The notes beneath the pieces are model-generated. The model had not been told where the DNA came from. It saw only the letters and a program-made list of their open reading frames with translations, and ran no database searches. From contig CM044320.1 in assembly GCA_024291935.2 (NCBI GenBank), forward strand, positions 48,736,001 to 48,800,000: DNA of 64,000 bases, read 5' to 3'. Of this stretch, positions 56,801 through 62,240 are shown in pieces; position 1 is the first letter of the stretch, and each line of letters opens with the position of its first letter. Source of the stretch: Okapia johnstoni. Taxonomy: Eukaryota; Chordata; Mammalia; Artiodactyla; Giraffidae. The translations under genes were made by a program, and so were the position numbers.

Positions 56801-59800
56801 TATTTAGAGTTCTTATTATGATTGATTCCCCCTTTCCCCCCTTTTTCATATACCAGATCTGGCCTGAGTATAGGTAACGAGATATTCTAGGAGAGTCATC
56901 ATGACTTTAAGACAGCTCTTCCTTGCTTCATCTCTAACCAAGGTCTTATTTCCTGAGACAGGTATTTTGTGGGGGGACTATTCCTTGTATCTCCAGAACT
57001 GGCTCTAGGTCACACTGTCAAAGTGATCACTACATGTGCCAAGTGACTTTTCACATTTTGCAGTGAAGTCTACCTTCCTTCCTACTGGACTCTGGTTCAA
57101 GAGACATTGTGAAGTGATTCCTTAAGACCACATTCTGAGTCCATATTCTCCTCGAACACTTCTCTGTCATCATATCCTCACTCCTTTCCTAGTCCACTAG
57201 GTAGAGCTCTTTTCTTGATTTTTGTTTGTTTGTTTGTTTTTGTTGTCATTTGTTTTTTAACCCAGAGCTGCAGTCTATACCCTCTAAAATTTTTTTTGAC
57301 TGACACTTTTTCTTTAATGTATTAATTCTGTTCCATCTGTCCCTTTTACTCTGTGAACAAACCGGTGCATCCTTGATTCTTCTTTGATGGTTCTGCTGCT
57401 GCTGCTGCTAAGTTGCTTTAGTCGTGTCCGACTCTGTGCGACCCCACAGACGGCAGCCCACCAGGCTCCCCCGTCCCTGGGATTCTCCAGGCAAGAACAC
57501 TGGAGTGGGTTGCCATTTCCTTCTCCAATGCATAAAAGTGAAAAGTGAAAGTGAAGTCGCTCAGTTGTGTCCGACTCGTAGCGACCCCATGGACTGCAGC
57601 CTACCAGGTTCCTCCGTTCATGGGATTTTCCAGGCAAGAGTACTGGAGTGGGGTGCCATTGATGGTTCTATCCACTCTCAAAAATTAGCTGTCTGAATAT
57701 TGTGAACATACATCTCTTGAATGTTTCTGCTATTTGCACTTTTGCATTCTTCACACTGTAAACTTTTTTTACTATCATGATTTTTTTGGCATCTGTCCAT
57801 CAAAGCAAAGGTTGCAGTTACCCAATCAGGTTAAAACTTTCTACATGATTTGATTAATCTTTTTTTTTTAAATCACATTTTTCATTCTAGTTCTACCCTT
57901 AGGAAATCAAGGATAGCATTGGGTTTTGTTGCCATCTCTGGTCACTTAGTAGTACTTATTCACAATCTTGTTTTGCAGAGCATTTTGAGACTACCATAGC
58001 ACAAAGGAGTGATGTGATTATTAACATCTACAAGAACAATGCTAGGAGGAATAGTGTCCCTCTTGCCTCATAATTCTCTGTCCTCTTTATAGTTTGCTTC
58101 TTTTATTGAGGATACTTAATGAACAGATAGAACCTGAGCCTGAGATGCAGAAGCTTCCAGGTTCTAATTATCTCTTTGTCAATGGCAAGGCTGCCATGAT
58201 TTTCAGGAGTGTGAGTTTAAATCCTCATCTCAATGAAATTATTTTTAAATGTTTTAACTTTGGATTTCTGATTGCTGATTGATGACTTCTTATTAATTTT
58301 GTAGGCAGCACTCAGCATATTCGGCATGGTTGGTGGGCCACTTATGGGCTTGTTTGCTTTGGGGATTTTGGTTCCCTTTGCCAACTCAATTGTAAGTATA
58401 AAAGATGAATACATGTAAAGTCTACTTTTCCAACTACAGTAGCATTTCTACAATTTTTCTCAATTGTAAAGTTATGGTTCCTTTGATACCTGTCATTACT
58501 GGTTTATCTTGATGACTCAAGTTATTTGTATTGACTTTGCTGTTACACACAACGAATGTACTATGCACTGGGACCCTGCATGTGTGAAACTAAATGGAAA
58601 CTGCCAGAACAATATATATTGTGAATATCACATAATTATAGAAAAACATAATTATAACTAAAATATAATATTGTTGTTTAGTCACTATGTTGTGTCTGAC
58701 TCTTTGTGACCCCATGCATTGTAACCCACCAGGCTCCTCTGTCCATGGGATTTTCCAGGCAAGAATACTGGAGTGGGTTGACATTTCCTTCTTCAGGGGA
58801 TCTTCTTGACCCAGGGATTAAGCTGTGTCTCCTGCACTGGCAGGCAGATTCTTTACCTTTGAGCCACTGGGGGAGCCTAAAACATAATATTAAAGAGTAT
58901 CATAAAGCACAACTAAAGGATATATATTATGAAATAATACATAATACAATATATAATACAATATAATGTAATATATTATGAATATTGGGCTTCCCAGGTG
59001 GCGCTCAAGGTAAAGAACCTGCCTGCCAATGCAAGAGATGTAAGAGACACAGGTTTGATCCCTAGGTTGGGAAGATCCCCTGGAGGAGGGCACGACAACC
59101 CACTCCAGTATTCTTGCTTGGAGAATCCCAAGGACAGAGGAGACTGGCAGGCTACAATCCCTAGGGTCTCACCGAGTCAGACATGACTGAAGCAACTTAG
59201 CATGCACATTATGAATATTATGTTATATAACTAAAGAACAACATTTTGTATGCATTTATTTTTTTGTCGTTTGTGAAAATTAATCATTAAGATTTAAAGG
59301 AGATTGACAGGCTTGGATATGAAAGATTTCAGGGCAGTAGAGCCAAGGATACCTGTGAATAACCAGAGTACAGTAAAGAGAAGCAATAAGATAAATTCTT
59401 TGCCACTTTGGTCAGAAACTATTCTCCTGATATTTAAGGATGTAGCTCCAACAACGTGGTTCTGTTCCCAAAGGGGTGATTATAATTGAGAATTGAATTC
59501 AGAAAAAAGTAACAGCTCTGTTCTTCTATATAGACATATCTGTGCTTTGAGGTGTACTAAGTTTTGTTTAGAATAAATGAAATTGAAATAATTTCTCTGA
59601 AAGTCAGGAGGAACACTACTAGTTTAGTCCTGCTATAAAGCTGAAGTTTAGGAAAAGCTTATAATGTATATGTGGTTGTTTCAGACAGACGGAGAATAAC
59701 TGCAGAACTTTATATTTAGAATTCTATTTTCCTCATGAGGCATTAGGAATTGGTAAGGCAGATACAAATAAGGGCTATTATCATTGTAATTATTGTTAAC

Positions 59801-61327
59801 AATAATTCTCAATGAAGTGTCATATGAAATGCTAGCTTAGTAGAAATGAATCACAGTGAAAGAGGGCAGTTCGTGTCCACCTCAGAATGTTGAAGTTTTG
59901 ATGAGATTCTTTGCCTTATGAAATGCAAGTGGTTGGTCAAGTGCCTGAAATATTAAAAGATTGACTTTTGATTTTTGACATTTATTGCCACCATGAGTTG
60001 CCTCCAGAAATGCTATAGCTGACTACATCCAACTTGCCTTTAGCAGAGGAAGTAAGATACTGTTATTTCTGTTGTAATAATCTGATCATTATTCTTAAAA
60101 TGAGGGGAGAAATTTCACCACAGAGAAAGGGGCTTTCCAGAAAGATTTGCTTTCAACTGCAACATTTGGAACTAGGGCTTAAATCATTCAAGGACTGACT
60201 GACTATCAAAAACAGTTCGATTACTGGTGAAAAGCAGGAGCAGGGTAACCCAAGTCTTCCAAAGACTGCAAAACCAAATGTCTTTAGAGAGGACATTTCC
60301 ACTTATCTCTGGAAGTACTTGGCTTGGTTATATGTACCATTGCAGTAATTTGTGAAAACAGCTTGCTATTGTCCCCTAATTTACAATCATGCCTGTTGCT
60401 AAGTAAAGGAATAAATTCTGTGGATGCATTCCTCCTCATAGCCTGTTGCTCATGCATGCGTGTGTGCTAAGTCACTTCAGTCTTGTCTGACTCTTTGCGA
60501 CCCTAGAGACTGTAGCCTACCAGGCTCCTCTGTCCATGGGATTTTCCAGGCAAGAATACTGGAGTGGGTTGCTGTGCCCTCCTCCAGGGGATATTCCCAA
60601 CCTAGGGATCGAACCTGAGTCTCTGAGGTCTCCTGCACTGGCAGGCAGGTTCTTTACTACTAGCGCCACCTGGGAAGCCCCTGTTGCTCATATGACATGC
60701 CATTTTTTTGGTAAATTAAGTAAAAGTGGAGGGAACAGTTGGCTTGAAGTCAGCTATGTATCTGTCTGTTGTGGTTATTGGGTGTAAAGAGATGAAGAGG
60801 CCAGAACAGAGTGCTAGCCATGGAGACAGAGTGGAAGGCATGGAATTATGAGATATGTAAAGAAAAATGAAGAGGAATTGGTGATTGGTAAGATAGAGAT
60901 ATAAAATAGGGATTGGGGGTTCCAGAGACCAGGGCTGTGGGCTGAGGGACCAGGGACTCATGCTGCCCTTGGCAAGACGCAGGGGTCTTGCAAGGGAGAA
61001 TAGTTTTAGGAGGGAAGCTGGTAAATTTGACTTGGACCATGTTGAGCTTAAGCTCCTAATGTTAACTTCTATTTCAAAGCAAACTGTATTATTTGTTTTG
61101 AAAAACACTTCTGTATTGCAGGGAGCACTTGGGGGTCTGCTGGCTGGATTTGCCATTTCTTTGTGGGTCGGAATTGGAGCTCAGCTTTATCCCCCACTTC
61201 CTGAGAGAATGATGCCATTAAGACTTGAAACCTATGGCTGTAACAGCACATACAATGGAACAAATTGGATGACAACCACAGAAATGCCATTTTCTACCAG
61301 TGCTTCTCAAGTACACAACATTGAAAG
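18771..61327 (+). CDS. SLC5A8: SLC5A8 (SMCT1), sodium-coupled monocarboxylate transporter, exons 1-12 of a gene that runs past the window
   Basis: Plasma-membrane Na+ symporter of the SLC5 family (LeuT-type fold, about 13 membrane helices). It carries short-chain monocarboxylates such as lactate, butyrate, propionate and nicotinate, chiefly in colon and kidney proximal tubule. Twelve exons were joined by hand: 18771-19121, 25284-25349, 27570-27621, 37756-37823, 39053-39207, 41920-42060, 46152-46281, 49038-49126, 50205-50317, 53140-53207, 58305-58391, 61122-61327. Every intron starts GT and ends AG, and every phase fits, giving 508 full codons plus two bases of codon 509. The protein follows human SLC5A8 closely as I remember it, including the stretches [37 protein letters not shown] and [19 protein letters not shown]. 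About 100 C-terminal residues (last helix and cytoplasmic tail) are missing because the window ends. No stop codon or frameshift interrupts the exons. SLC5A12 is the nearest alternative but matches less well. Confidence 0.96.
20005..20150 (+). repeat. MIR SINE remnant in intron 1
   Basis: AACATTTGCCAAATGCTCAG, then CTGTTTTACATACATTTTCT, then AATAATCCTTATACTATGAG. Confidence 0.7.
20537..20759 (+). mobile_element. Bov-tA-type SINE with (CA)n tail in intron 1
   Basis: GGGGCTTCACTGGTGGCTTA head, standard body, CA run at 20735-20762. Short ACAATACAA duplications flank it at 20528-20536 and 20760-20768. Confidence 0.9.
21075..21739 (-). mobile_element. Possible antisense LTR or retroviral remnant
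   Basis: On the minus strand an AATAATAAAAGCTGTGG signal-like stretch occurs near 21,135-21,145, followed by sequence with an LTR-like look. No coding part. I cannot name the family. Confidence 0.35.
21740..22256 (+). mobile_element. LTR of an endogenous retrovirus in intron 1
   Basis: Same family and orientation as the LTR at 10,160-10,667. Shares CAGCCACTGCAGC, CATTAACTTGAGATATCTG, TATATCCTGGCTCCTCCCTT and AGAGCTATCTGAGAGGCTG. An AATAAA-containing stretch occurs near 22,195. Ends in TTTTTTCACTCGACA. No viral genes adjoin it. Confidence 0.78.
22710..22890 (+). repeat. MIR SINE remnant in intron 1
   Basis: ATTATTACTATGATCCACAT, GAGGAGGAAATTGAGATTTT, then a GGAACAAAGGCTGGAACTC end. Confidence 0.75.
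23030..23210 (+). repeat. MIR SINE remnant in intron 1
   Basis: CAAATTTGCATTGTC, CTCTCTGTACCCCAGTGTCC, GACTTACCTGGGAGGAC, AATACATTATAAATGTTAGC. Confidence 0.6.
23371..23568 (+). mobile_element. Bov-tA-type SINE in intron 1
   Basis: Full element with perfect 16-bp target-site duplications TGGACCCCAGCTTCCT at 23355-23370 and 23569-23584. Confidence 0.97.
23658..24145 (+). mobile_element. Internally deleted Tigger1-type DNA transposon
   Basis: Left end reads TACCTCAGAGATATGGCAGG, then TTCCAGACCACCACAATAAA. Right end reads AGTGCTGTAAAACGAGGTAC then GCCTC. These are the two termini of Tigger1 (Tc1/mariner superfamily). The roughly 2-kb transposase region is missing: the left part (to about 23,895) joins directly to the right part at TAGCAACATCAAAGATCACT. 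Non-autonomous and no longer mobile. Confidence 0.87.
24757..24888 (+). mobile_element. CHR-type SINE in intron 1
   Basis: GGACTTAGCCTAGCAGTCCA, then GGGGAACTAAGATCCCACAT, then GTGTGGCCAAAAAC. Short duplications TTGAACTG at 24749-24756 and 24889-24896. Confidence 0.88.
24958..25080 (+). mobile_element. L1 3' tail in intron 1
   Basis: TACACCTATGGCTGATTCAT, then ACAAAATTCTGTAAAGCAAT, then CAATTAAAAAATAAAT is the bovine L1 3' end. The TACACCTATGGCTG unit occurs twice, suggesting a small internal duplication. Confidence 0.82.
25284..25349 (+). CDS. SLC5A8: SLC5A8 exon 2 (codons 118-139)
   Basis: 66 bp, exactly 22 codons: [20 protein letters not shown] followed by QT. YLELRF followed by a CVR segment is an SLC5 family hallmark after the exon 1 helices. 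Acceptor ...AACAG, donor GTAAGT. Phase 0 on both sides. Confidence 0.95.
25350..27569 (+). other. SLC5A8 intron 2 (2.2 kb)
   Basis: One Bov-tA SINE near 26,100. The rest (25,350-25,999 and 26,207-27,569) is AT-rich sequence without a repeat or ORF I recognise. Confidence 0.9.
26009..26197 (+). mobile_element. Bov-tA-type SINE in intron 2
   Basis: GGGCTTCCCAAGTTGCTCAG head, standard body. 9-bp duplications CAATCCAAT at 26000-26008 and 26198-26206. Confidence 0.93.
27570..27621 (+). CDS. SLC5A8: SLC5A8 exon 3 (codons 140-156 plus one base)
   Basis: 52 bp encoding [17 protein letters not shown], a membrane helix identical or nearly so to the human one. Preceded by a pyrimidine-rich acceptor (CCCCTCTAG) and followed by GTACAT. 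Leaves the first base of a Val codon, so phase 1. Confidence 0.95.
27840..28092 (+). mobile_element. Bov-tA-type SINE with duplicated head in intron 3
   Basis: The tRNA-like head is present twice: a perfect 32-bp direct repeat beginning CTTCCCTGGTGACTCAGTGG at 27843-27874 and 27875-27906. The rest of the element is ordinary. Confidence 0.95.
28235..28809 (-). mobile_element. BovB 3' part, antisense, with inverted 5' tip (intron 3)
   Basis: Reads as antisense BovB from the GTTCAGTTCAGTTCAGTCAC tail to about 28,776, then turns into sense orientation. The segment around CTTCCAAGGAGTAAA (28,750-28,765) recurs inverted as TTACTCCTTGGAAG (28,791-28,804). Flanked by 11-bp duplications ATCTCCAACAG (28224-28234) and ATCTCCGACAG (28810-28820), so both orientations arrived in one insertion event. 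Confidence 0.9.
29692..29909 (+). mobile_element. Bov-tA-type SINE in intron 3
   Basis: GGGCTTCCCAGTGGCTCAGT head. Duplications ATTTTACCGT (29682-29691) and ATTTTACTGT (29910-29919). Confidence 0.93.
30230..30350 (-). mobile_element. L1 3' UTR fragment, antisense
   Basis: TTGAGGTATAATTGACATAT and GATCACCACAATAGGTCTAG are characteristic of the reverse strand of old L1 3' ends. Confidence 0.75.
30355..30567 (-). mobile_element. Bov-tA-type SINE, antisense (intron 3)
   Basis: Reverse text from GTTGCTAAGTCATGTCCAAC to CACCAGGGAAGCCC. Forms an inverted pair with the next SINE 85 bp away. Confidence 0.93.
30653..30862 (+). mobile_element. Bov-tA-type SINE, sense (intron 3)
   Basis: TTCTTCCCTGGTGGCTCAGA head, ending GAGTGACTAACACTTTCACT. 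Confidence 0.93.
31389..31697 (-). mobile_element. BovB 3' fragment, antisense (intron 3)
   Basis: AACACACCAGGCTTCCCTGT, then CTCAAACTCATGGCCATTGA, then CTTCCAATAAATATTCAGGG, the reverse strand of BovB. 5' truncated. Confidence 0.88.
32702..32912 (+). mobile_element. Bov-tA-type SINE in intron 3
   Basis: GGGGCTTCCCTGGTGGCTCA head, ending GGACACGACTTAGTGACTAA. Confidence 0.94.
33060..36480 (-). mobile_element. Old L1, antisense, split by a BovB (intron 3)
   Basis: Reverse-strand L1 3' UTR and ORF2 text, for example GTTGATGGATGTTGGGTTGT (33,460) and TGATGACTGTTGATGTTGAG (33,835), resuming after the BovB with TTTGTGAAGGATTTTTGCAG (35,432). Many stops. No reading frame survives. Confidence 0.85.
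34155..35242 (+). mobile_element. BovB insertion with inverted 5' half (intron 3)
   Basis: The 3' part, about 34,616-35,242, is sense BovB: GAGAAACAATGTAAACAGTG region, GGAGATCCAACCAGTCCATC, GGGGTCGCAAAGAGTAGGAC. The 5' part, 34,155-34,615, is BovB in the opposite orientation: TGTTGTTGGAAGAGGGTGTT, GGGGCATAGACTTGGATTAC. Perfect 13-bp duplications ATGAACAGAAACA at 34142-34154 and 35243-35255 show a single insertion, consistent with twin priming. Confidence 0.92.
36497..36600 (+). repeat. Left arm of a large inverted repeat (intron 3)
   Basis: About 104 bases, whose reverse complement occurs at 37184-37290 with a handful of mismatches. It contains CATCACCATGGGGTCATTTA and ends CATTTCAACTTTTT. 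Confidence 0.9.
36620..37110 (-). mobile_element. Old L1 3' fragment, antisense (intron 3)
   Basis: TTTGCATTTCCCTGATGACA, GGAGCATCTTTTCATATGCT and CCCTTATCAGATGTC are reverse-strand L1 ORF2 3' text. Confidence 0.8.
37115..37475 (-). mobile_element. CHR-type SINE, antisense, interrupted by an inverted duplication
   Basis: AT-rich tail at 37,115-37,150, then GACACATTAATAGTTGCAG (37,156-37,174), an insertion of about 110 bp, then a similar GACACTTCAGTAGTTGCAG (37,288-37,306) and the rest of the SINE (GGCTCAGTAGCTGTGACACA, TCTTCCTGGATCATGGATCA). Confidence 0.85.
37184..37290 (-). repeat. Right arm of the large inverted repeat (intron 3)
   Basis: Reverse complement of 36497-36600, inside a CHR-type SINE and bounded by roughly 20-bp direct repeats of the SINE sequence. 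Suggests a copied and inverted local insertion. Confidence 0.9.
37756..37823 (+). CDS. SLC5A8: SLC5A8 exon 4 (codons 157-179)
   Basis: 68 bp completing Val157 and running [20 protein letters not shown] then [10 protein letters not shown] and CTFYCT match the human protein. The last residue is Val where I recall Leu in human (CTLGGLKAV), a conservative change at the exon edge. Acceptor TTCTTCTACAG, donor GTATGT. Ends in phase 0. Confidence 0.94.
38399..38596 (+). mobile_element. 5'-truncated Bov-tA-type SINE in intron 4
   Basis: Starts within the head (TAATCCACTTGCCAATACAG). Perfect 11-bp duplications CTTCTTTGTGC at 38388-38398 and 38597-38607. Confidence 0.95.
38760..38827 (+). mobile_element. 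3' SINE fragment in intron 4
   Basis: TAGGAGCCTAGCAGGCTACA, then GACATGACTGAATGACTAAG: only the last 68 bp of a Bov-tA-type SINE. Confidence 0.88.
39053..39207 (+). CDS. SLC5A8: SLC5A8 exon 5 (codons 180-230 plus two bases)
   Basis: 155 bp beginning [13 protein letters not shown], the most conserved stretch of the SLC5 family, then a membrane helix ([19 protein letters not shown]) and the loop [19 protein letters not shown]. Donor GTAAGT after the first two bases of an Asn codon. Confidence 0.96.
39208..41919 (+). other. SLC5A8 intron 5 (2.7 kb)
   Basis: Apart from a truncated antisense SINE at 40,336-40,434 I recognise nothing in it. It is AT-rich and one of the least repeat-laden introns here. 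The acceptor is TTTTCATTTAG. Confidence 0.88.
40336..40434 (-). mobile_element. Truncated SINE, antisense (intron 5)
   Basis: TGACCCCATGGACTGTAGCT then TCCAGGCAAGAATACTGGCG. Confidence 0.88.
41920..42060 (+). CDS. SLC5A8: SLC5A8 exon 6 (codons 231-277 plus two bases)
   Basis: 141 bp: completes Asn231, then [20 protein letters not shown] and [20 protein letters not shown] followed by SRFQAK. The [10 protein letters not shown] segment is strongly conserved in SLC5. Donor GTAAGC. Ends two bases into a Leu codon. Confidence 0.96.
42419..42532 (+). mobile_element. CHR-type SINE in intron 6
   Basis: GTGCTCCTGGTGGTCCAGTG, GGGGAACTAAGATCCCACAT, GTGCGGCCAAAAG. Confidence 0.88.
42653..42801 (+). mobile_element. 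BovB 3' tail in intron 6
   Basis: ACAGAGGATGAGATGGTTGG to GACTGAACAACA. Duplications ATCATGAAG at 42644-42652 and 42802-42810. Confidence 0.92.
42960..43145 (+). repeat. MIR SINE remnant in intron 6
   Basis: CCTGGTTCTAACACTTGCTA, CTCTGAACTTCAGTTTCTAA, GTAGGGATCCAGTAAATGTG. Confidence 0.8.
43330..43551 (+). mobile_element. Bov-tA-type SINE in intron 6
   Basis: GGGCTTCCCAGGTTGCACTA head, GCAACCCACC body, ending GAAGTGACTTAGCACATGCA. Confidence 0.93.
44436..44645 (-). mobile_element. L1 3' UTR fragment, antisense (intron 6)
   Basis: GTTATACATATACATGTATC, GCATAGTTCCCTGTGCTATA and CAGTAGATTCTTGTTGGTTA are reverse-strand artiodactyl L1 3' text. Confidence 0.82.
45131..45375 (+). repeat. MIR SINE remnant in intron 6
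   Basis: CAATGAAGAAACTGAGGATC then AGAGAGGTTAATTTACTTGC is the MIR core. Confidence 0.8.
45634..45852 (-). mobile_element. Bov-tA-type SINE, antisense (intron 6)
   Basis: Ends CCACCAGGGAAG. Perfect 14-bp duplications CCTGAAGTAGTGTA at 45620-45633 and 45853-45866. It lies 300 bp before exon 7. Confidence 0.96.
46152..46281 (+). CDS. SLC5A8: SLC5A8 exon 7 (codons 278-321)
   Basis: 130 bp: completes Leu278, then [40 protein letters not shown] and PDQ. One membrane helix followed by the conserved extracellular [10 protein letters not shown] loop. The exon ends in CAG, good for a donor, but the intron begins GTCCGG, which is poor at +3 to +6. The boundary is fixed by continuity with exon 8 (DQ then LMPY, as in human). 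Confidence 0.93.
46482..46765 (+). mobile_element. CHR-type SINE in intron 7
   Basis: TTTCCCTGGTGGTCCAATGG, then CAGAGCAACTAAGCCTGTGT, CGTGCTCTAGAGCCCATGCT, and an AATAAATAAATA tail. Begins 200 bp after the weak donor. Confidence 0.9.
46852..47147 (-). mobile_element. Bov-tA-type dimeric SINE, antisense (intron 7)
   Basis: Two related blocks in tandem: one ending CTGAGCTGCAAGGGAAGCCC, and a second (AATACTGGAATGGGTAGCCT to ACCAACTGAGCTA). Confidence 0.88.
47735..47948 (+). repeat. MIR SINE remnant in intron 7
   Basis: ATTATTCCTATTTTACAGAT, GAGGAAACTGAGGCTCAGAG, AACTAAATAACAAAAGCC. The L1 insertion follows directly. Confidence 0.85.
47964..48884 (+). mobile_element. Young 5'-truncated L1 insertion in intron 7
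   Basis: 921 bp with perfect 15-bp target-site duplications TAAATGTTAGCAGGT at 47949-47963 and 48885-48899. It carries the ORF2 C terminus without a break from 47971 to the stop at 48517-48519 (182 codons, with the cysteine-rich [19 protein letters not shown] block), then the 3' UTR and an A-rich tail. Intact frame and perfect duplications point to a recent insertion in the sense direction of SLC5A8. It cannot move by itself. Confidence 0.97.
49038..49126 (+). CDS. SLC5A8: SLC5A8 exon 8 (codons 322-350 plus two bases)
   Basis: 89 bp: [20 protein letters not shown] then VACAYSGTL, plus the first two bases of Ser351. DYPG-PGLF-AC-YSGTLS is a near-invariant SLC5 stretch leading into the helix that holds the Na2 sodium site. 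Acceptor TTTTTCAG, donor GTATGA. Confidence 0.96.
49127..50204 (+). other. SLC5A8 intron 8 (1.1 kb)
   Basis: Contains a short L1 3' tail insertion at 49,884-50,083. The first 740 bases show nothing recognised. The acceptor is GTTTCCCTTTACAG. Confidence 0.9.
49884..50083 (+). mobile_element. L1 3' tail insertion in intron 8
   Basis: 200 bp of L1 3' UTR ending TATACTTCAATAAAAAATTA. Perfect 13-bp duplications AATAATGTAGTAG at 49871-49883 and 50084-50096. Ends 121 bp before exon 9. Confidence 0.95.
50205..50317 (+). CDS. SLC5A8: SLC5A8 exon 9 (codons 351-388 plus one base)
   Basis: 113 bp: completes Ser351 and continues [20 protein letters not shown] then [17 protein letters not shown]. By alignment with SGLT1, whose Na2 ligands are Ser389, Ser392 and Ser393, the Ser/Thr residues at about 351-352 lie at or near the Na2 site. 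That assignment is inference from the family. Donor GTAAGG. Ends in phase 1. Confidence 0.95.
51422..51634 (+). mobile_element. Bov-tA-type SINE in intron 9
   Basis: GGGTTCCCAGGTGGCTCAGT head. Duplications AGCCTCGAGCAA (51410-51421) and AGCCTTGAGCAA (51635-51646). Confidence 0.95.
52291..52413 (-). mobile_element. Truncated SINE, antisense (intron 9)
   Basis: GTTAGTTGCTCAGTTGTGTC to TTGCCATTCCCTTCTCCAGA. Confidence 0.9.
53140..53207 (+). CDS. SLC5A8: SLC5A8 exon 10 (codons 389-411)
   Basis: 68 bp: completes Ser389, then [20 protein letters not shown] and LQ, a membrane helix. Human has [20 protein letters not shown] as I recall it. Acceptor CATATAG, donor GTAAGA. Ends in phase 0. Confidence 0.95.
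53792..53842. repeat. (AT)n microsatellite, about 25 units
   Basis: 51 uninterrupted alternating A/T bases inside the old L1. Probably polymorphic and cruciform-prone. Confidence 0.97.
54039..54167 (+). mobile_element. 5'-truncated SINE nested in L1 (intron 10)
   Basis: GGAGAAGGAAATGGCAACCC to GCAACTTAGCAGCAGTAGC. Perfect 13-bp duplications ATACCTAAGTATT at 54026-54038 and 54168-54180. Confidence 0.96.
54500..54703 (-). mobile_element. Bov-tA-type SINE, antisense, nested in L1 (intron 10)
   Basis: AAAGTTGCTCAGTCGTGTCC to CCACAAGGGAAGCCC. 10-bp duplications CTGAATGAGG at 54490-54499 and 54704-54713. Confidence 0.94.
56105..56450 (+). repeat. L2 LINE 3' remnant (intron 10)
   Basis: TATAATTCCATGAAGGTGAG, then CTGGTACAGTGCCTAAGACA, then GTAGATATTTTATACATTC is the L2 3' order. 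Confidence 0.65.
57395..57658 (-). mobile_element. Bov-A2-type dimeric SINE, antisense (intron 10)
   Basis: Two related monomers in tandem (each with a GTGTCCGACTC and a CAGGCAAGA block). 11-bp duplications TTGATGGTTCT at 57384-57394 and 57659-57669. Confidence 0.95.
58305..58391 (+). CDS. SLC5A8: SLC5A8 exon 11 (codons 412-440)
   Basis: 87 bp, exactly 29 codons: [20 protein letters not shown] then ILVPFANSI. The [14 protein letters not shown] motif is a signature of SLC5 helix 10. Acceptor TTTTGTAG, donor GTAAGT. Phase 0 on both sides. Confidence 0.96.
58673..58877 (-). mobile_element. Bov-tA-type SINE, antisense (intron 11)
   Basis: Duplications TAAAATATAATATT (58659-58672) and TAAAACATAATATT (58878-58891), one mismatch. 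Begins 281 bp after exon 11. Confidence 0.95.
58987..59207 (+). mobile_element. Bov-tA-type SINE, sense (intron 11)
   Basis: GGGCTTCCCAGGTGGCGCTC head. Perfect 12-bp duplications ATTATGAATATT at 58975-58986 and 59208-59219. Inverted relative to the SINE 109 bp upstream. Confidence 0.96.
60454..60679 (-). mobile_element. Bov-tA-type SINE, antisense (intron 11)
   Basis: Ends GCGCCACCTGGGAAGCC. Perfect 12-bp duplications CCTGTTGCTCAT at 60442-60453 and 60680-60691. Confidence 0.95.
61122..61327 (+). CDS. SLC5A8: SLC5A8 exon 12 (codons 441-508 plus two bases)
   Basis: 206 bp: [20 protein letters not shown] and [19 protein letters not shown], then an extracellular loop with two N-glycosylation sequons, Asn481 (NST) and Asn485 (NGT), then [19 protein letters not shown]. 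Ends two bases into an Arg codon before GTAGTG. The following exon (human continues TPLMDNWYSLSYLYF) was not found before position 64,000. Confidence 0.94.
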
Positions 61328-61910
61328 GTAGTGAATTGAGCTTTGTAATGTCATATTTTAAAAAAATAAATGTGACAGATAGAAAACCTCTGTTGCTCTT
61401 TGTCTTGCCTGCAGTGCTGTGATTTTGCTTAATTCTGAAATGAGGAGAGTGAGTGTGGCTTTCTGGCTATTATATTTTGTTCAGAAATAGCAAAAAAAAA
61501 GCCATGTTTTCTTAATTTCAATAAAAATGTCCACCTCACCTACAGATGCAGAGAAGACTTGAATAGTAACAAAAAATTCTATTATGTGAAAATGCTGACA
61601 AATATTAGTTCCACTTGAATGAAAAGTTGTCTTTGTCCACTGAAAAACCTTTAAAATGAAAAGCAAAATTATAAAAGACACATTGCATATATAGTCTTTG
61701 AAGTATAACTTTTACCAACTAGAAGATACAATTCATCGAAATATGTTGGATAATCACTATTTGTTTAGTTTTAAATATTCCAAATCTTTAGAGCATTGGC
61801 AATGAATTGCAGCTGTGATCTTCCTGTTAGAGTTTTCACTTATGCAGTATATTTTTGAGCTTCTGGCTACTGATTTCATCTGATTTAATGAAATAAGGTA
61901 GACTTTTGGT

Positions 61911-62240
61911 TGGAGAAGGAAATGGCAACCCACTCCAGTGTTCTTGCCTGTGAAATCCCATGGACAGAGGAACCTGGTGGACTATAGTCCATGGGGCCGC
62001 AAAGAGTTGGACACAGGATTTCCCTGGGGGCTCAGAGGGTAAAGAGTCAGCCTGCAATGCAAGAGACCCAGGTTCAGTCCCTGAGTTGGAAAGACCCCCT
62101 GGAGAAGGAAATGGCGACCCACTCCAGTATTCTTCCCTGGGAAATTCCATGGACAGAGGAGCCTGGTGGGCTATAGTCCATGGGATCACAAAGAGTCAGA
62201 TATGACTGAGCGAGTTTCACTTAGTGACTAAACAGCAACA
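61911..62240 (+). mobile_element. Bov-A2-type dimeric SINE (intron 12)
   Basis: Short monomer (TGGAGAAGGAAATGGCAACC to CAAAGAGTTGGACAC), then a full Bov-tA-like unit from GGATTTCCCTGGGGGCTCAG. Imperfect duplications AGACTTTTGGT and AGACCTTTTGGT flank it. Confidence 0.92.

Larger units (their letters stand above)
53208..58304 (+). other. SLC5A8 intron 10 (5.1 kb)
   Basis: About half is a degenerate antisense L1 (53.3-56.1 kb) carrying an AT microsatellite and two later SINE insertions. An L2-like tail and a Bov-A2 SINE follow. 56,450-57,383 and 57,670-58,304 hold nothing recognised. Confidence 0.9.
58392..61121 (+). other. SLC5A8 intron 11 (2.7 kb)
   Basis: Three full-length SINEs, of which the first two form an inverted pair. 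59,220-60,441 and 60,692-61,121 contain nothing I recognise. The acceptor is CTTCTGTATTGCAG. Confidence 0.9.
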
